Positions 11,501 through 23,300 of a stretch of 64,000 nucleotides of DNA are shown here, piece by piece (the stretch's first letter is position 1; each line of letters opens with the position of its first letter). The notes under the pieces are model-generated. The model ran no database searches, was not told where the DNA came from, and worked only from the letters and a program-made list of their open reading frames with translations. This DNA is from Hyalella azteca (lineage: Eukaryota; Arthropoda; Malacostraca; Amphipoda; Hyalellidae): contig NW_025938138.1 in assembly GCF_000764305.2 (NCBI RefSeq), positions 209,738-273,737 on the forward strand, in the 5' to 3' direction. A program made the position numbers and the translations under genes.

Positions 11501-12336
11501 CAGTTAAAATTTAGGGCAGGGAATAGAGCAGGCCGTCGCCGGCTGCAGAGCCGGCGTAGAGACGCGACAGAGCAGCGATCGAGCAGAAATGTCCGCTTTA
11601 GAGACGATATCGCCAGCCGCGTATCAGCGCTAATTAGCTTCTGAGTACCTGCCCAGGTGTGCTCTGCCCNNNNNNNNNNNNNNNNNNNNNNNNNNNNNNN
11701 NNNNNNNNNNNNNNNNNNNNNNNNNNNNNNNNNNNNNNNNNNNNNNNNNNNNNNNNNNNNNNNNNNNNNNNNNNNNNNNNNNNNNNNNNNNNNNNNNNNN
11801 NNNNNNNNNNNNNNNNNNNNNNNNNNNNNNNNNNNNNNNNNNNNNNNNNNNNNNNNNNNNNNNNNNNNNNNNNNNNNNNNNNNNNNNNNNNNNNNNNNNN
11901 NNNNNNNNNNNNNNNNNNNNNNNNNNNNNNNNNNNNNNNNNNNNNNNNNNNNNNNNNNNNNNNNNNNNNNNNNNNNNNNNNNNNNNNNNNNNNNNNNNNN
12001 NNNNNNNNNNNNNNNNNNNNNNNNNNNNNNNNNNNNNNNNNNNNNNNNNNNNNNNNNNNNNNNNNNNNNNNNNNNNNNNNNNNNNNNNNNNNNNNNNNNN
12101 NNNNNNNNNNNNNNNNNNNNNNNNNNNNNNNNNNNNNNNNNNNNNNNNNNNNNNNNNNNNNNNNNNNNNNNNNNNNNNNNNNNNNNNNNNNNNNNNNNNN
12201 NNNNNNNNNNNATATCAGCCATGGCGCAGCGCAGTTTTAGGGATAGATGGCCGGTTATAGTTTCACGGCTCCATCCTGCTAAAGCGCGACCAGCCCGGCT
12301 AAACCCGGCGCCGGTCTCGGCTCAAAATTTTAACTG
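11501..12336. mobile_element. TIR element with CAGTTAAAATTT ends, containing an assembly gap
   Basis: The left end reads CAGTTAAAATTTAGGGC and the right end, reverse-complemented, CAGTTAAAATTTTGAGCC. The sequence is absent from copies A and C of the host repeat, so it is an insertion. CAG ends suggest a hAT-like element, but no clean 8-bp duplication is visible. The visible part is GC-rich with self-complementary words such as GCCGGC. The middle is unknown sequence. Confidence 0.6.
11670..12211. other. Assembly gap (542 N)
   Basis: Run of undetermined bases inside the TIR element. Open frames spanning it are meaningless. Confidence 1.
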
Positions 12337-13130
12337 GGAAGCAGACATTAGCTTCCCGATTACAACCTGGTCTTACTTGATGCAATTCCATTCTAGTTAT
12401 TCACAAGATTTGTCTATTGACCAACTGCTTGTAAAGCTTCAGTTCATTAAATGATATTCTGCGTTTGCTGCTATAAAGATTTCGTACTACGCTGCATGCG
12501 CAAGTGCTTAGCAGTCGTGAAGTGAAAATAGTTCAGTTAATGATGCGACCATCAATCAGGGAACGCTGGTTGCGATATATGTTCAGTAGTTTAAGATGAG
12601 TATAATAATAGTTTTTAATATATATATATATTGAATGTCTTATCTGTTGGTAAATAGTTTTTGGCGCCCGATACGTATTCAAGACGGAGGGCAATTTGAA
12701 GGAGTAATGTGGTGATCCTTTGCAAGTGAAAAAGCGGACGAATAGTTATAGGAAGTCAAGGTGTAATTTAATATTTTGATGAAAGTTAGAGATGATTCAC
12801 ACGTGCTTGCCGCCGAACCTGTATAATGGCGTCCAAATTCGTTCAAAATATTATCTCATTCAAATAAACTTTCAATTTCTGTAGTGTAATTTTGAAACTC
12901 TCTAATCTCCAGGGAAAATATTGTATGAAAAAAATCCAACCCAAAATTTGTACTTTTAACATTAAACACGAACAATGTCACTCTTTCATATTGCTTATAA
13001 CAAAATTAATTTCAAACAGGGATATTTTTCGGTATTAACAATAACGAACATAATAACAATAACGAACTTCAACTCGAATGTACGAATAGCACAACCCCGA
13101 CAACATTCGTGCTTAGGCAGCCATCATGTC

Positions 13131-14346
13131 AGCAGTTATGCATTACAGGCAGTAAGTTTTTGGACAAAACTAGGACAATATTTATATGAAATTGTATTAA
13201 TGAAAGCGAAAAAAGACCATAGCAGAAAATGTCTCTTACAGTCGTAGAAAGTAATTGGATCTTATGAAACAAGTGCAACATTATTGGACGAAAAGGCGTC
13301 AACGTGGTTAAGAAGAAAATAACAATGACAAAATATTAGTTTTTCCTATAGTAAATTTGATGATGAGATGCTTGCAAGTTACGAATTGATGTGGGTTGTA
13401 GTTGTGCTGCTGCTGCGGCATCAAATTTTATGGAAATTGCGACTAATTTCTATACTGCAAACGAACGTACATGGGATACTCTATTCAACATCATGTATTA
13501 TTTCCTTGCAGCACCCGACCAATCATTTTCCAACACCGTAAACATAACTTCATTCTACTTATGAGTTATGGCGAGTTGTACACAACCAGGGGCCGGATTA
13601 TCAAAACATCACTAAGTACACGTAGCGACTTACGTGTGTCGGAAGTGCTGCTATGATGACATAACTCTAGCGGTGGTATTATCAAAACATTTGCGCGGGA
13701 AGCTACGTACAAGAAACAGTACGTAGCTCTACGCCTGCTCGGAGGTGTCGAATGTGGAGTTACGTACAAGTTTTGAGTGTGCCGAAGCAAATTAAAACTA
13801 TTGATTTACTTGCAACACGGTGAATTGTGATAGAATTTTGTCAATAATTTAATATAGACACAATATGTGATTGTGCTAAACGGTGTTTTTGGGAAAAAAA
13901 TTAATTGAGTTAATGCCAGCTAATTTGTCTTCCTTTTGTGCTATAATTTAAACGAAAATTTTGATATTTATAACTAGGAGTTTAATGATCATTCACTGAA
14001 ACAATATCTTCATGCCTTTTAGATTTAAAATTAAGTTGAGGTTGACAAGCCAGCGATTTTTATAGCTTCGTACACAAATTCCTTTCTTTCTCCGCTGATA
14101 GTTGAACTCCAACTCGCAAAATGTTCTTGTTGTAAGCGAAAGCCGAGGTAACTCAACATGAGCTTTATTCAACAAGAACGCAACATCCTGGAACAAAATA
14201 ACACTACTATAAAACAGGAAATCGGTAACGTAATAAGAATATATTCATATGTGAAGGTCTTACACATAACTAAACTATTTACAGAATACTTACAAGGAGA
14301 ACAGTAGTTGTAGGTCTTGAACGTACAAGAGCCGAGTCAATGCTAA
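13131..14346. other. No gene recognised; possible diverged TIR arm near 13590
   Basis: Stops in all frames. Around 13590-13790 the DNA carries several TACGTA- and ACTTACG-type palindromic words, after GGGGCCGGATTATCAAAAC. A loosely similar inverted segment lies at about 15850-15950. These could be ends of a larger decayed DNA transposon that encloses 14347-15422, but the match is weak. Confidence 0.35.
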
Positions 14347-15422
14347 CATTGGCCCGTATGCTAAATAGGACACTAGCACTACGAAGTAGCACTATGCACT
14401 ACGAAGTGTCCTGTTGCGATGCTAAATACGTCACAGACACTAAGCACTTCGAAGTAGCTCTACAATGTTTAGTGTCGCTTAGTGTCGCACTACTGATTCG
14501 TATGCAGAAAGACTTTGAAGTGCTTCTTCGCTGTTAGAGTACTTTATAGTGCCGCACTACGCTACGAGTCTATTGAAGAATGGTAGTTAAGTGCTCAAAT
14601 AATTAATTATTCCCTAAGTAATTCTCATTCTTTACAGAAGATTGACGTAAAATGTTTAATTGTGATGGTAATGGTACTAGTGACAATTGTGATGGTAAGC
14701 TGAAATTCGCAATGCGTCTGCGCACCTTTCCCATCATATATTCAAAGTCCACGCTTCCCAAAGACATCGAACAAAAGAGAGAAGCATGGAAAGTTCTTGC
14801 AGAAGAATTCAAAATGACTCCAGAAAAAATATATATATTCAAAACATGGTATCGAAAACAAAAAAAAAGTATTTTCTACTTCTACGCTGTTCATCTGTTT
14901 CGCCAAGGAAAATGTCAGTCATACGAATAACATGTTGTTCACTGAAGCGGTACACTTTTTTATATTCATGGCATGTAGTTCCTGAGGTTTTTACGCGATG
15001 ATGCCTTTGCTGTAAGCCAAACAGATCCATAGCTGACGAAGTAAACAAGGTGAAATATACCGTAGTGTCGTCGTGAAGTGCGGTGTGTAGGACAATTCAT
15101 ATTTTTGTAGTGCGCGTTATGCTTTTGGCCCTATTTAGCATACCAACCGTAGTGTTCCATGCCGCACTATGGCTTGTAGTGCGTAGTGCTACTTCGTAGT
15201 GCTAGTGCCCTATTTAGCATGCCAACCGTAGTGTTCCATGTCGCACTACGGCTTGTAGCCGCACGCACTACGGCTTGTAGTGCGTAGTGCTACTTCGTAG
15301 TGCTAGTGCCCTATTTAGCATGCCAACCGTAGTGTTCCATGTCGCACTAGTACGGCACTACGGCTTGTAGTGCGTAGTGCTACTTCGTAGTGCTAGTGCC
15401 CTATTTAGCATACGGGCCAATG
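14347..15422. mobile_element. TIR DNA transposon with multiplied subterminal repeats
   Basis: The left terminus CATTGGCCCGTATGCTAAAT and the reverse complement of the right terminus match over about 50 bases with very few differences, continuing through GCACTAGCACTACGAAGTAG. The right end contains three partial tandem copies (about 15133-15415) of a subterminal block holding CACTACG/CGTAGTG words and the phrase CTATTTAGCATGCCAACCGT. No clear target duplication was found. One MADF-like ORF lies inside. The superfamily is uncertain, and hAT or PIF/Harbinger are possible. Confidence 0.75.
14652..14930 (+). CDS. MADF-like short ORF inside a transposon
   Basis: This open frame of 92 codons includes FPIIYSKSTLPKDIEQKREA followed by WKVLAEEFKMT and a basic end WYRKQKKS. 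The spacing of an aromatic start, the EAWKVLAEEF helix and the basic W-R segment resembles the MADF (Myb/SANT-like) DNA-binding fold, which is common in PIF/Harbinger accessory proteins and in regulators such as Adf-1. The expected last helix is short or altered. The ORF is the only coding-like part of its TIR element and may be an exon of a lost accessory gene. Function is not shown. Confidence 0.45.
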   Translation: MFNCDGNGTSDNCDGKLKFAMRLRTFPIIYSKSTLPKDIEQKREAWKVLAEEFKMTPEKIYIFKTWYRKQKKSIFYFYAVHLFRQGKCQSYE

Positions 15423-16229
15423 GTCATCAGTTCTAGAGCGAAGTAACTTACTAGTAGGAACTATAGTACGGAATACTAGGTACATGTAGGCGCTACAACA
15501 GAAATTTCATGACAGTTCTAAATTTTAGGTGGCTCTCGAAAAAAATGTCCTCTCCTCTAATATTCAATGGGGATAATGTAATTTATTGCCTTAATTGCAA
15601 AAAATTACAATCACTGCGTTGTCTATGCCATTTGGACAACGTCTCACTGATTTTTCCATATGCTCCCTAGTCAGTCAACGCCGATGCCGCTGACGAGGCA
15701 CAACCTCCTTTCATCCACGCGTACTGCGCACTGAGCCGACAGGAGCTAGAATAGCAAATTCAGAGCCTCTGATTAATCAGTTAGTTGGATGGTTTCGATA
15801 ATACCTTTTCAGATGAGTCTTGCGTAAGACAGTTTTGTTAATGCCAAATTTTGACTGACTTACGCAATACGTAACTTTTTGAACGTAAGTACGAAAAGTT
15901 ACGAGTACTTAGCGAAGTTTCGCTAATCTCTGCCCAGCTCATTTTTCTCAAACCCATTGGATGAATTTTGATTTATATACATATTTATATCAGTTACTCT
16001 ACGAATATCAGTTTTCTAAAGCAACGGAGATCCATAATAGATACTTTATCCAGCTTAAACTGGTAAATATTTATCAGGTTGATTCAAGATCGCCATCCCC
16101 ACTCCGAGTATTATGGATAAGGTTACTCACTCGTAGCTCGGGAACTGAGCCCATCACATTATCTACGTTTAATGCATGCAACTTCATTTAAAAAAACTTA
16201 AAATTGAATCCACTGGTAGATTAAATTTT

Positions 16230-18090
16230 CTCGCGGACTGTAGCATCGTAATATGAGAGAAGATATAAGTTAAAACAGAAATTTTATAGATAAAATTTAA
16301 AACAAAATAAATAACCCTAATGAATTAAAAAATGGAGTAAGAATTAACTATTTGAACAATTATTATTCACACAGCATTCTCATTAATTATTGTCGCAGAC
16401 AGCATCAGTTAGTGAGGTCGTAGAACCCGAGTAAAACAGCTATGTGTTTTCAACAATTCGTTCAATTATTTAATGCAATTTTTCGCTGATTATGTACTAA
16501 ATATGTCAACTAGCTCAATGCTTGTATATATTCAATGCGTAAAATGATTTTATAGCCTGTGCATATTATAATAATTTCTGTGATGTTACTGAACTTAGCT
16601 GGATAGGCTAATTGCGTAACTGCTGGGGCTGGATAAATATTAGTTTAGTTAAGGATGCAATTTCCTGTTCGAGAAATGAACTTTGCGCGTAATTTTCAGC
16701 AGTTATGGACATGACACGACTCAGCATTTATTATTAATAGTAAGTTTTAAGGCTTAATTTTGATAACTTATTATTGGAACCCATAACTGTTATAGCGGGA
16801 AGCAGTAACTGCTTATATATGTATGTTTATCACGCTAGATATATTCGTAGCATGTTGCGTAGAAATATTACGAAGCATCTGTATTTCTACGCTCGTCTCT
16901 CATTCCTGTACACGTTGATCGTGCCCCACATGTGCTTGCTGCCGAACACGTGTAATGACATCAAAATAAGCGTAAAATGTTGTTTCAATTTGATGATATA
17001 TTAAAGTTGTGTCGTGTCATCTTGAAACTTGTAGAAGCGATGAGGAAAAATTATTGAGTCCCGCTCAATTAATAGCTGTAAATTAGCATATATACGACTA
17101 ATGGCAATCCATTCCATGGAACTAATAACAAAAATTATTTTCCAACTGTGATCATTTTCGAAATACGAATAATGAACATTATTTGCACGCTTAAGAACTT
17201 CACTCATACATATATGGTGTATTTGTAAAATTTAATAAATAATAATTATTAATAGTTAATAATTTTTCCTCGTTGGTTCCCCAGTTTCAAGATGACACAA
17301 CACAACTTTGACGTTTCATCAAAATAAAATAATATTTCATGTTCATATTGACGCCATCACACAGGTTTGGCAGCAAGCACATGTCCGGCACGACTAATAT
17401 ACAATGCAGAGAGGAGACGGGCTCTTCGATGTAAATAAGTATCATTTACTACACGCACCATGCAAAGACCAGCGCTTGCACGATGCTTACACTTGACCGA
17501 ATTCGCCTCCCACCACCGCGGTGCTCGCGGGCGTCAAAAAAAATAAAATATTTTCATAATAAATATCTACACACTAACATCATAAGTAGACAATGCTGTT
17601 CATCCGTAACGGCTGAACATTACGTGCAAGGTTCGATTTTTTTACATCCCTAACTAAACTATTATTCGCTCCACACTGCCAGATATTCAAGTAGTCTATC
17701 CAGCTAAGTTCATCATTATTGAAATTATTGTAATATACACAGGCTATAGAATAATTTTACGCGTTGAAGATTTGCAAGCTTTGATCTAGTAAACATATTT
17801 GAAATATTATCAGTCATAAATTATATTGAATAATTGAACGAATTTTAATAATAACACATAGTTGTTAACTCGGGCTCAGAGACTTCAATAAGTGACGATA
17901 TCTGTGACAATAATTAATGAAAATGCTGTGTTCAGAAGTTCAATGATTGTTCTATTAATTAGTTCATAATGTATATATACTTCATTAGTAGGATTTATTT
18001 GGTTTTAAATTTATCGATGCAATTGCTGTTTTGACTTTATATCTCCACTCATATTACGATGCTGCAGTCCCAGAAAAAAATTAATATACT
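16230..18090. repeat. Large imperfect palindrome related to family R
   Basis: The left arm (about 16230-17040) and right arm (about 17280-18090) are inverted copies. GACTGTAGCATCGTAATATG near 16238 pairs with CATATTACGATGCTGCAGTC near 18060. ACATGTGCTTGCTGCC near 16930 pairs with GGCAGCAAGCACATGT near 17370. TGTGTCGTGTCATCTTGAAAC near 17010 pairs with GTTTCAAGATGACACAAC near 17285. The arms carry the same blocks as repeat R copies A and B. The loop of about 240 bases shows nothing recognisable. Confidence 0.75.
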
Positions 18091-18990
18091 AATTGATTCC
18101 ATTTTAGGCATTATTTTTGAAATAAAAGTGAATGCGTTGAGCGTTGAAAGTTTGATGTGCTCAGTTCCCATCTATGAGTAACCTTATCACCTTATCCATA
18201 TCAATTGAAGTGAAAATTTAGGGATGAATTCTGTTAAAAAATATGGACGAGTCTACGTCAGAATACGATTCTTTAAGAAGTTTCCTATGCCCCCGAAAAC
18301 GGAATAAATTCCTAGAGTAACTAATATGTTTTAAAATAACCTCCATCATCTATAGATTTCGAGGATGTGACTGGTTGTGTAGGAATATGCATCACAAGAA
18401 AGATGATATAATACAGTCTAAGGAGAACTGGGGTGATTTATCATGAATTTAACAGAAGTGACCTTGGTGAATTCATTCGCAGTAAAGGATTTAGTTAAAC
18501 TCACACAATTCAATAATAATACACGATGCCAGACGGAATCAATCGTACATCGCTCATTTTTTCCTAACACTCCATCTGAACAACATAAATAAAAACTAGG
18601 CTTAAGGATGTCTTCGTAATACATTCTTTTTAAGCAAGTTGACGCCTTTTCGTATAATAATATCACACCACACCCTTGGTTTTATTCAAGAATACGAGAT
18701 CGAAATTCTTCAAGTTGCGTTAGGAGCTATTATCTTCAAAAGAAAATTCGCTTTTAATTTAATAACATATCAAATGAATAATGTGGTTACTTTGTAATAC
18801 ATATATATATGGAAAATATTCAATAATAATCATATAACAACAATTATCACAATAATAACCACCACCGCATGTCATCACAACTCAGCAACAGACATCACTC
18901 AGGCAGACGATGGACAGCGTGACACGGGAAGTAGTCTCAGCGCTTTTTTATTTACATCTTCCCATACTTGCGGTGAATAAAGTTATTGAT
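18090..18990. other. No recognised feature
   Basis: AT-rich, with short open frames only (longest 82 codons on the minus strand at 18418-18666, not domain-like). Confidence 0.5.
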
Positions 18991-18994
18991 CTGA

Positions 18995-19166
18995 ACACGC
19001 CGAGTGACTGAAACAATCAGCAAGATTAGATCAGTGAGTTACGGGTTCGACATCCAGATCTCTGGGAAAATTCTGAGCTAGCAAGAATGTGCGACAGACC
19101 ATCCATGGCCCAGTCTTCAGGGTTGACACCACGGTGTTATTATTATTATTTTATTGTGCAGGTGAT
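18995..19166 (+). mobile_element. tRNA-derived SINE, second family
   Basis: Contains an A-box-like GCCGAGTGACTG and, about 45 bases downstream, a B-box-like GGGTTCGACATCC. The downstream CTGGGAAAATTCTGAG block differs from the SINE at 2237-2484, and an ATT-repeat tail ends at about 19155. The head resembles the older SINE copies at 22955-23118 and 42885-43068. Confidence 0.6.
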
Positions 19167-19324
19167 GACAAATCAAACTCTTTAAATCGATTCCAACAAT
19201 CGAATGAGTTCCACGCATGTGAATTATACCAAAGGCTGGAATGAACGAGACGTAAAATATGAAACGGATGAACATTTCTTATTGATCTACAAAATGAATG
19301 TTAATTTTTCATTAGGCAAACACC

Positions 19325-19432
19325 ACCGAGTGTACTTACCAGACACGTGAGCTGTCGTGGCCGAGTGTACTTACCAGACACGTGAGCTGCAGTGGCCGAG
19401 TGTACTTACCAGACACGTGAGCAGCAGTCACA
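19325..19432. repeat. 35-bp tandem repeat, three units
   Basis: Three head-to-tail copies of a unit containing CGAGTGTACTTACCAGACAC and GTGAGC, with few differences. Confidence 0.85.
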
Positions 19433-20343
19433 CAACGCGCTCTTTTCGGAAAAGTTCAAAACTCGTCGATGGAAGTCCACTAATGTAGCCGAATATGCGA
19501 TCAAATCAATCAAGTGATCACAGTCCCGATGATGGTTTTAGATGTTTTCGTGCATGGGGCGTGAATACAGCTTGCCAATCATCGTAATTTACCAGTTATT
19601 GGTTCCTGTTCTTTACCTGGTTCTCCTCCGCCGACAAACCAATTATGCAAATGGTATTGAAATTATTGATTTTGTATTGTGACTTTACCCTATATACAGT
19701 ATATATTTGTTCAAGCTAAAACGCGATTATTAATAACTCGATTCATATATTCACATGTATACAGTTAATTCGAATTGGTATCTACATCGTTTTCAAATTA
19801 TTTGATCTCTTTTAAGAATACATGAAATCATCAGCGGATATATGTATCATTTTAACCCTATTCCATCCATTTAGAAAAGCTTAATTTATATGAAATTTAC
19901 GGCTTTGAGAAGTTAAGAGATAATAATGAAGAAAAATATTTCATAATTTTATCTCACAACACGACATTAACCTTGCGTCTAAAAGACAATCCAGCAGTTT
20001 AAATAACAGACGTTCTCGCATGTTTTTCTGGCGGGCCAGAAGTGGGCGAACGTCTGCTAGGCCCAACTGGACCGACCGCTTCATTCTTCTACTAGACGAG
20101 GTCTCGTGCGCGTGTTGCTTCTCCAGGGAACGTAGCTCTTCTTAAACACACATGGCGCTTGATAAAAAGCCTAAGTTATTATTGTTGCTTATTATACGTC
20201 TTATCATAATAGTTTTACGTTGCTGATTATACGTCCAGTTGTGGTTACTGATTATACGTCCAGTTGTGGTTCCTAATTATAAGTTCAATTTTTAAAAGTA
20301 TCGCAATTGTAAGAAGCACACAAGCAAGGATTGATTAAAAAAA

Positions 20344-23300
20344 ATGGCTGATTTGTGTAATTCGAGTGGAAGTACGGCGATCCAACAACTGATCGGCAGA
20401 AGTTGCAGTTCAGGAAATAGCTCGAAATTCGTGCGAGAAATGGAGCTGCGCATGTGCAAGCGCATGGTGGAGTTTAAGAACGAAATGTCAGCTCTTGGTC
20501 CTGCAAGAAAAATGGAATTCAATCACAACGGGTGAGTCTTTCGGGAGTTTTACTTTAGCTCTCAGCTTCACGCTTATATAGTTGCTAGCAGTTGTATTGC
20601 TGAAGTTAACATATCATTTATTTGTAACATTTGCCCTAAACTGTAATTGTGAGCATTCGCCTCTGGTGTCCGTCTCTTGTTTTGTGTGGATTTGGATCAC
20701 TGGCGCGCTTGCCCTAGAACAACATTCAGGCTTTGTATCGGCGGCTGCTACGCGACGCATATTCTTTTAATGAGAGCAAAGTGAGGTCAAGGAGGAGAGA
20801 TATTAGAGCAGATGCTACAGGGAGCGAAAAGTTTGTGTTAAATGTATAATACAAATTTTTATCGGGGAAAGGAAATTTAGAAGGAAGAGTTATTTAGTCT
20901 ATTATTACCATTTCCCATTTATTAAACTGTATTTCTAGATTGTTCCTACGACAGAACAGAAATCAAAATTTTCTGGTTATATTCTTACGCTGAACCCAAA
21001 TATCAATTTGATATTGCTGTCTTAGCTCTATTTATTGAATTGTATTGATAGTTTTCATATTTACACGTTGGAGATTTAAGATGAGGTTTAAGACCAAATG
21101 CTTTAGCTGGCGGTGCTGCCAGGTTAAATTTATAAAATTGTATTTTTATAATATAAAGAATATAAAATAATCTAGGTCGATTATATGCTCGCTAGTTCAC
21201 AGCTTCTGAACATTTTTTTGCTACTGCCCAAAAGTAATCGGTCATGTTTGAGGTATTCAGTTTACCCTGGTACCGCTTCTTCACCTTAGCCATCTCCTGA
21301 TGAAAGCGTTCGCCATGTTCGTCAAACTGACTCTTGTCACACTGAATGTCCACCACGAGTTCGCGTATCTGTTACCCACTAATACACCTGCCTTGATTTT
21401 CCCCAGGCTATTCTTTAAGAATTTTTAATCAAATATTCAAATGCAGCAGCATCTAGATTGAGTGCTTCTGCAATATTTTTCACCAGACTAATTTTTAAAT
21501 GTAGGGGTTGCAGTAGAATTTCACTGCGCTCAACAATTGCTGCCTGAATCGCATTCATGACACAAGGTTATTAAGATTGTCTTTCAGGCCATTCCCGTTT
21601 GATGTTATGATCCGCCCCGGTACTGTAACAGGTTGCTTTTCTATGCACCGCTTATATGAATGGTAATTAAGTTTGACCTGAGGGTTGGTTCGGTTAATTG
21701 TAACGGGATCCGTGGATATAGAGGAACAGCGTAAACGATTATAGAATATACTTTCAGGATTATAGTTCGGCTTTACAGTTTAGGATAATAAGTCTGGAGT
21801 GTATCTTCTACTCTGGCGTTAATTTAGGGTTACTGTCCTGGTTGATATGGACAGGAGTAAAGGCTTATACACGACTGTTCTCGGCCCAAGACTGAGGTTT
21901 CCTGGTCTGGGCAGAGCTCATATACTGTAGCTTCGCTATTTGACGTCACCAAGAGCGTGACTTGATAAACAGGAAAGGCTAATACAACTATACAAGAAAA
22001 TGTTTATGAATATATCGCATGTGAAGGAGATTATCTTCCAACAAGGAAGATATTAATGAGGAAATATCCAGGGACGAATGGTATCAACATTGTCACCTGA
22101 CAGTACCTTGACTATGCCACTCCCATAGAAAGCAGTAGTACCTCGAGCTGAAACCCTATATAGAAGTGCTTCAGCTTTCAAGACAACACAAATGACGTTC
22201 TCCTCCTTTGACCTTGATCAGGACTAGCTTCATAATGTCACATATAGAAAGTTACAGTGGGTGCAGTCGTTGGCGGACAACCAAAGATAAGGTAGTTTAA
22301 GCTACTCACGTTTTCAGTCAAACACACAGTAGCTTAATTATTAGCTGCTGTTACTCAAGTTCTGTGTAACGAATAGCACAAGTACCTCCGAAAACGCTTC
22401 TAAATTTGTTCGATACGTTCTATAACGGATAACTATTTGTGTATCTTATTTGCATTTGTGTACTATCAAACACACTGGCCTGGATTTCTTCAGTTGACAG
22501 TTTTGGTAATAAAAATATGATGTACATAACTATCACCATCGAACGTTTTTGCATCCGTAAATTGCTTCAGGACACTTAGTTTCAGGGGCATAGATAGCAT
22601 TTACCGTGTTATTATTAATTGTATTCACTGTGTTATTATTATTTCTATTCACTGTGTTATTGTTAATTTTACCTTTTCTCCAGCTCGCGGTTGGTGCGTA
22701 TCATCAACAACGAGGTTGAGGTGGTAGACCCGCGGACGCAACGAGTTGTTCAATCCCTCAGCAATGGAACAAATTTTCAGTGAGTACTGTACCTTGTGTT
22801 TTTTTTGCTACATCCAATTTATCCAATTTATTTATGGAACTATTTAAACCCTAAAAGGTGTTTGTGAGAGCCTAGCTGATTTACTATAAACTGCTTCTTT
22901 CGCATGAAAAACATGGAAACGAGCCTGCTGAGTAATACAATTCAAATATTGTAGTCTCAGCGTTGATTAGACCGGCCATGTTGGCCTGTCACCGATTCTC
23001 AACCACCCAGGCACCTTGCCAATTTTGACCAGAATTTTTACCAATAGTTGTGGCTTTTGAACCCCCAACTCGCAGCTCCAAACTTGGCGATCTTAACCAC
23101 TCGGCCAATCCGATAAGTGCAGGAAGGATTCGTATTAAGAAATTGATAGCACTACCCTGAAATCAAATTGAAGGTTCTTTCAAAAAAATTTCCTTTAAAT
23201 TGTTTATGCGAGGGAAAATAATGATGGCCTCAGGGGTGACTGACTTTCCGTTGCTTGCCAACAAATGATGATTTATTATTATTTTGAAGTAGGGTACGGA

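Larger units (their letters stand above)
11311..13130 (+). repeat. Interspersed repeat family R, copy B (interrupted)
   Basis: 11311-11500 matches 205-400 (including GATTTATTTATTGAAATATC), and 12337-12970 matches 400-587 plus 1472-1930. The stretch 12970-13130 matches the copy at 48590-48750. It preserves the empty target AAAATAGT at 12525-12532 that is occupied in copy A. It is itself interrupted by a TIR element at 11501-12336. Confidence 0.75.

Noticed and set aside
11449..12454. Open frames of 190-265 codons around 11450-12450
   Set aside because: Most codons are N from the assembly gap.
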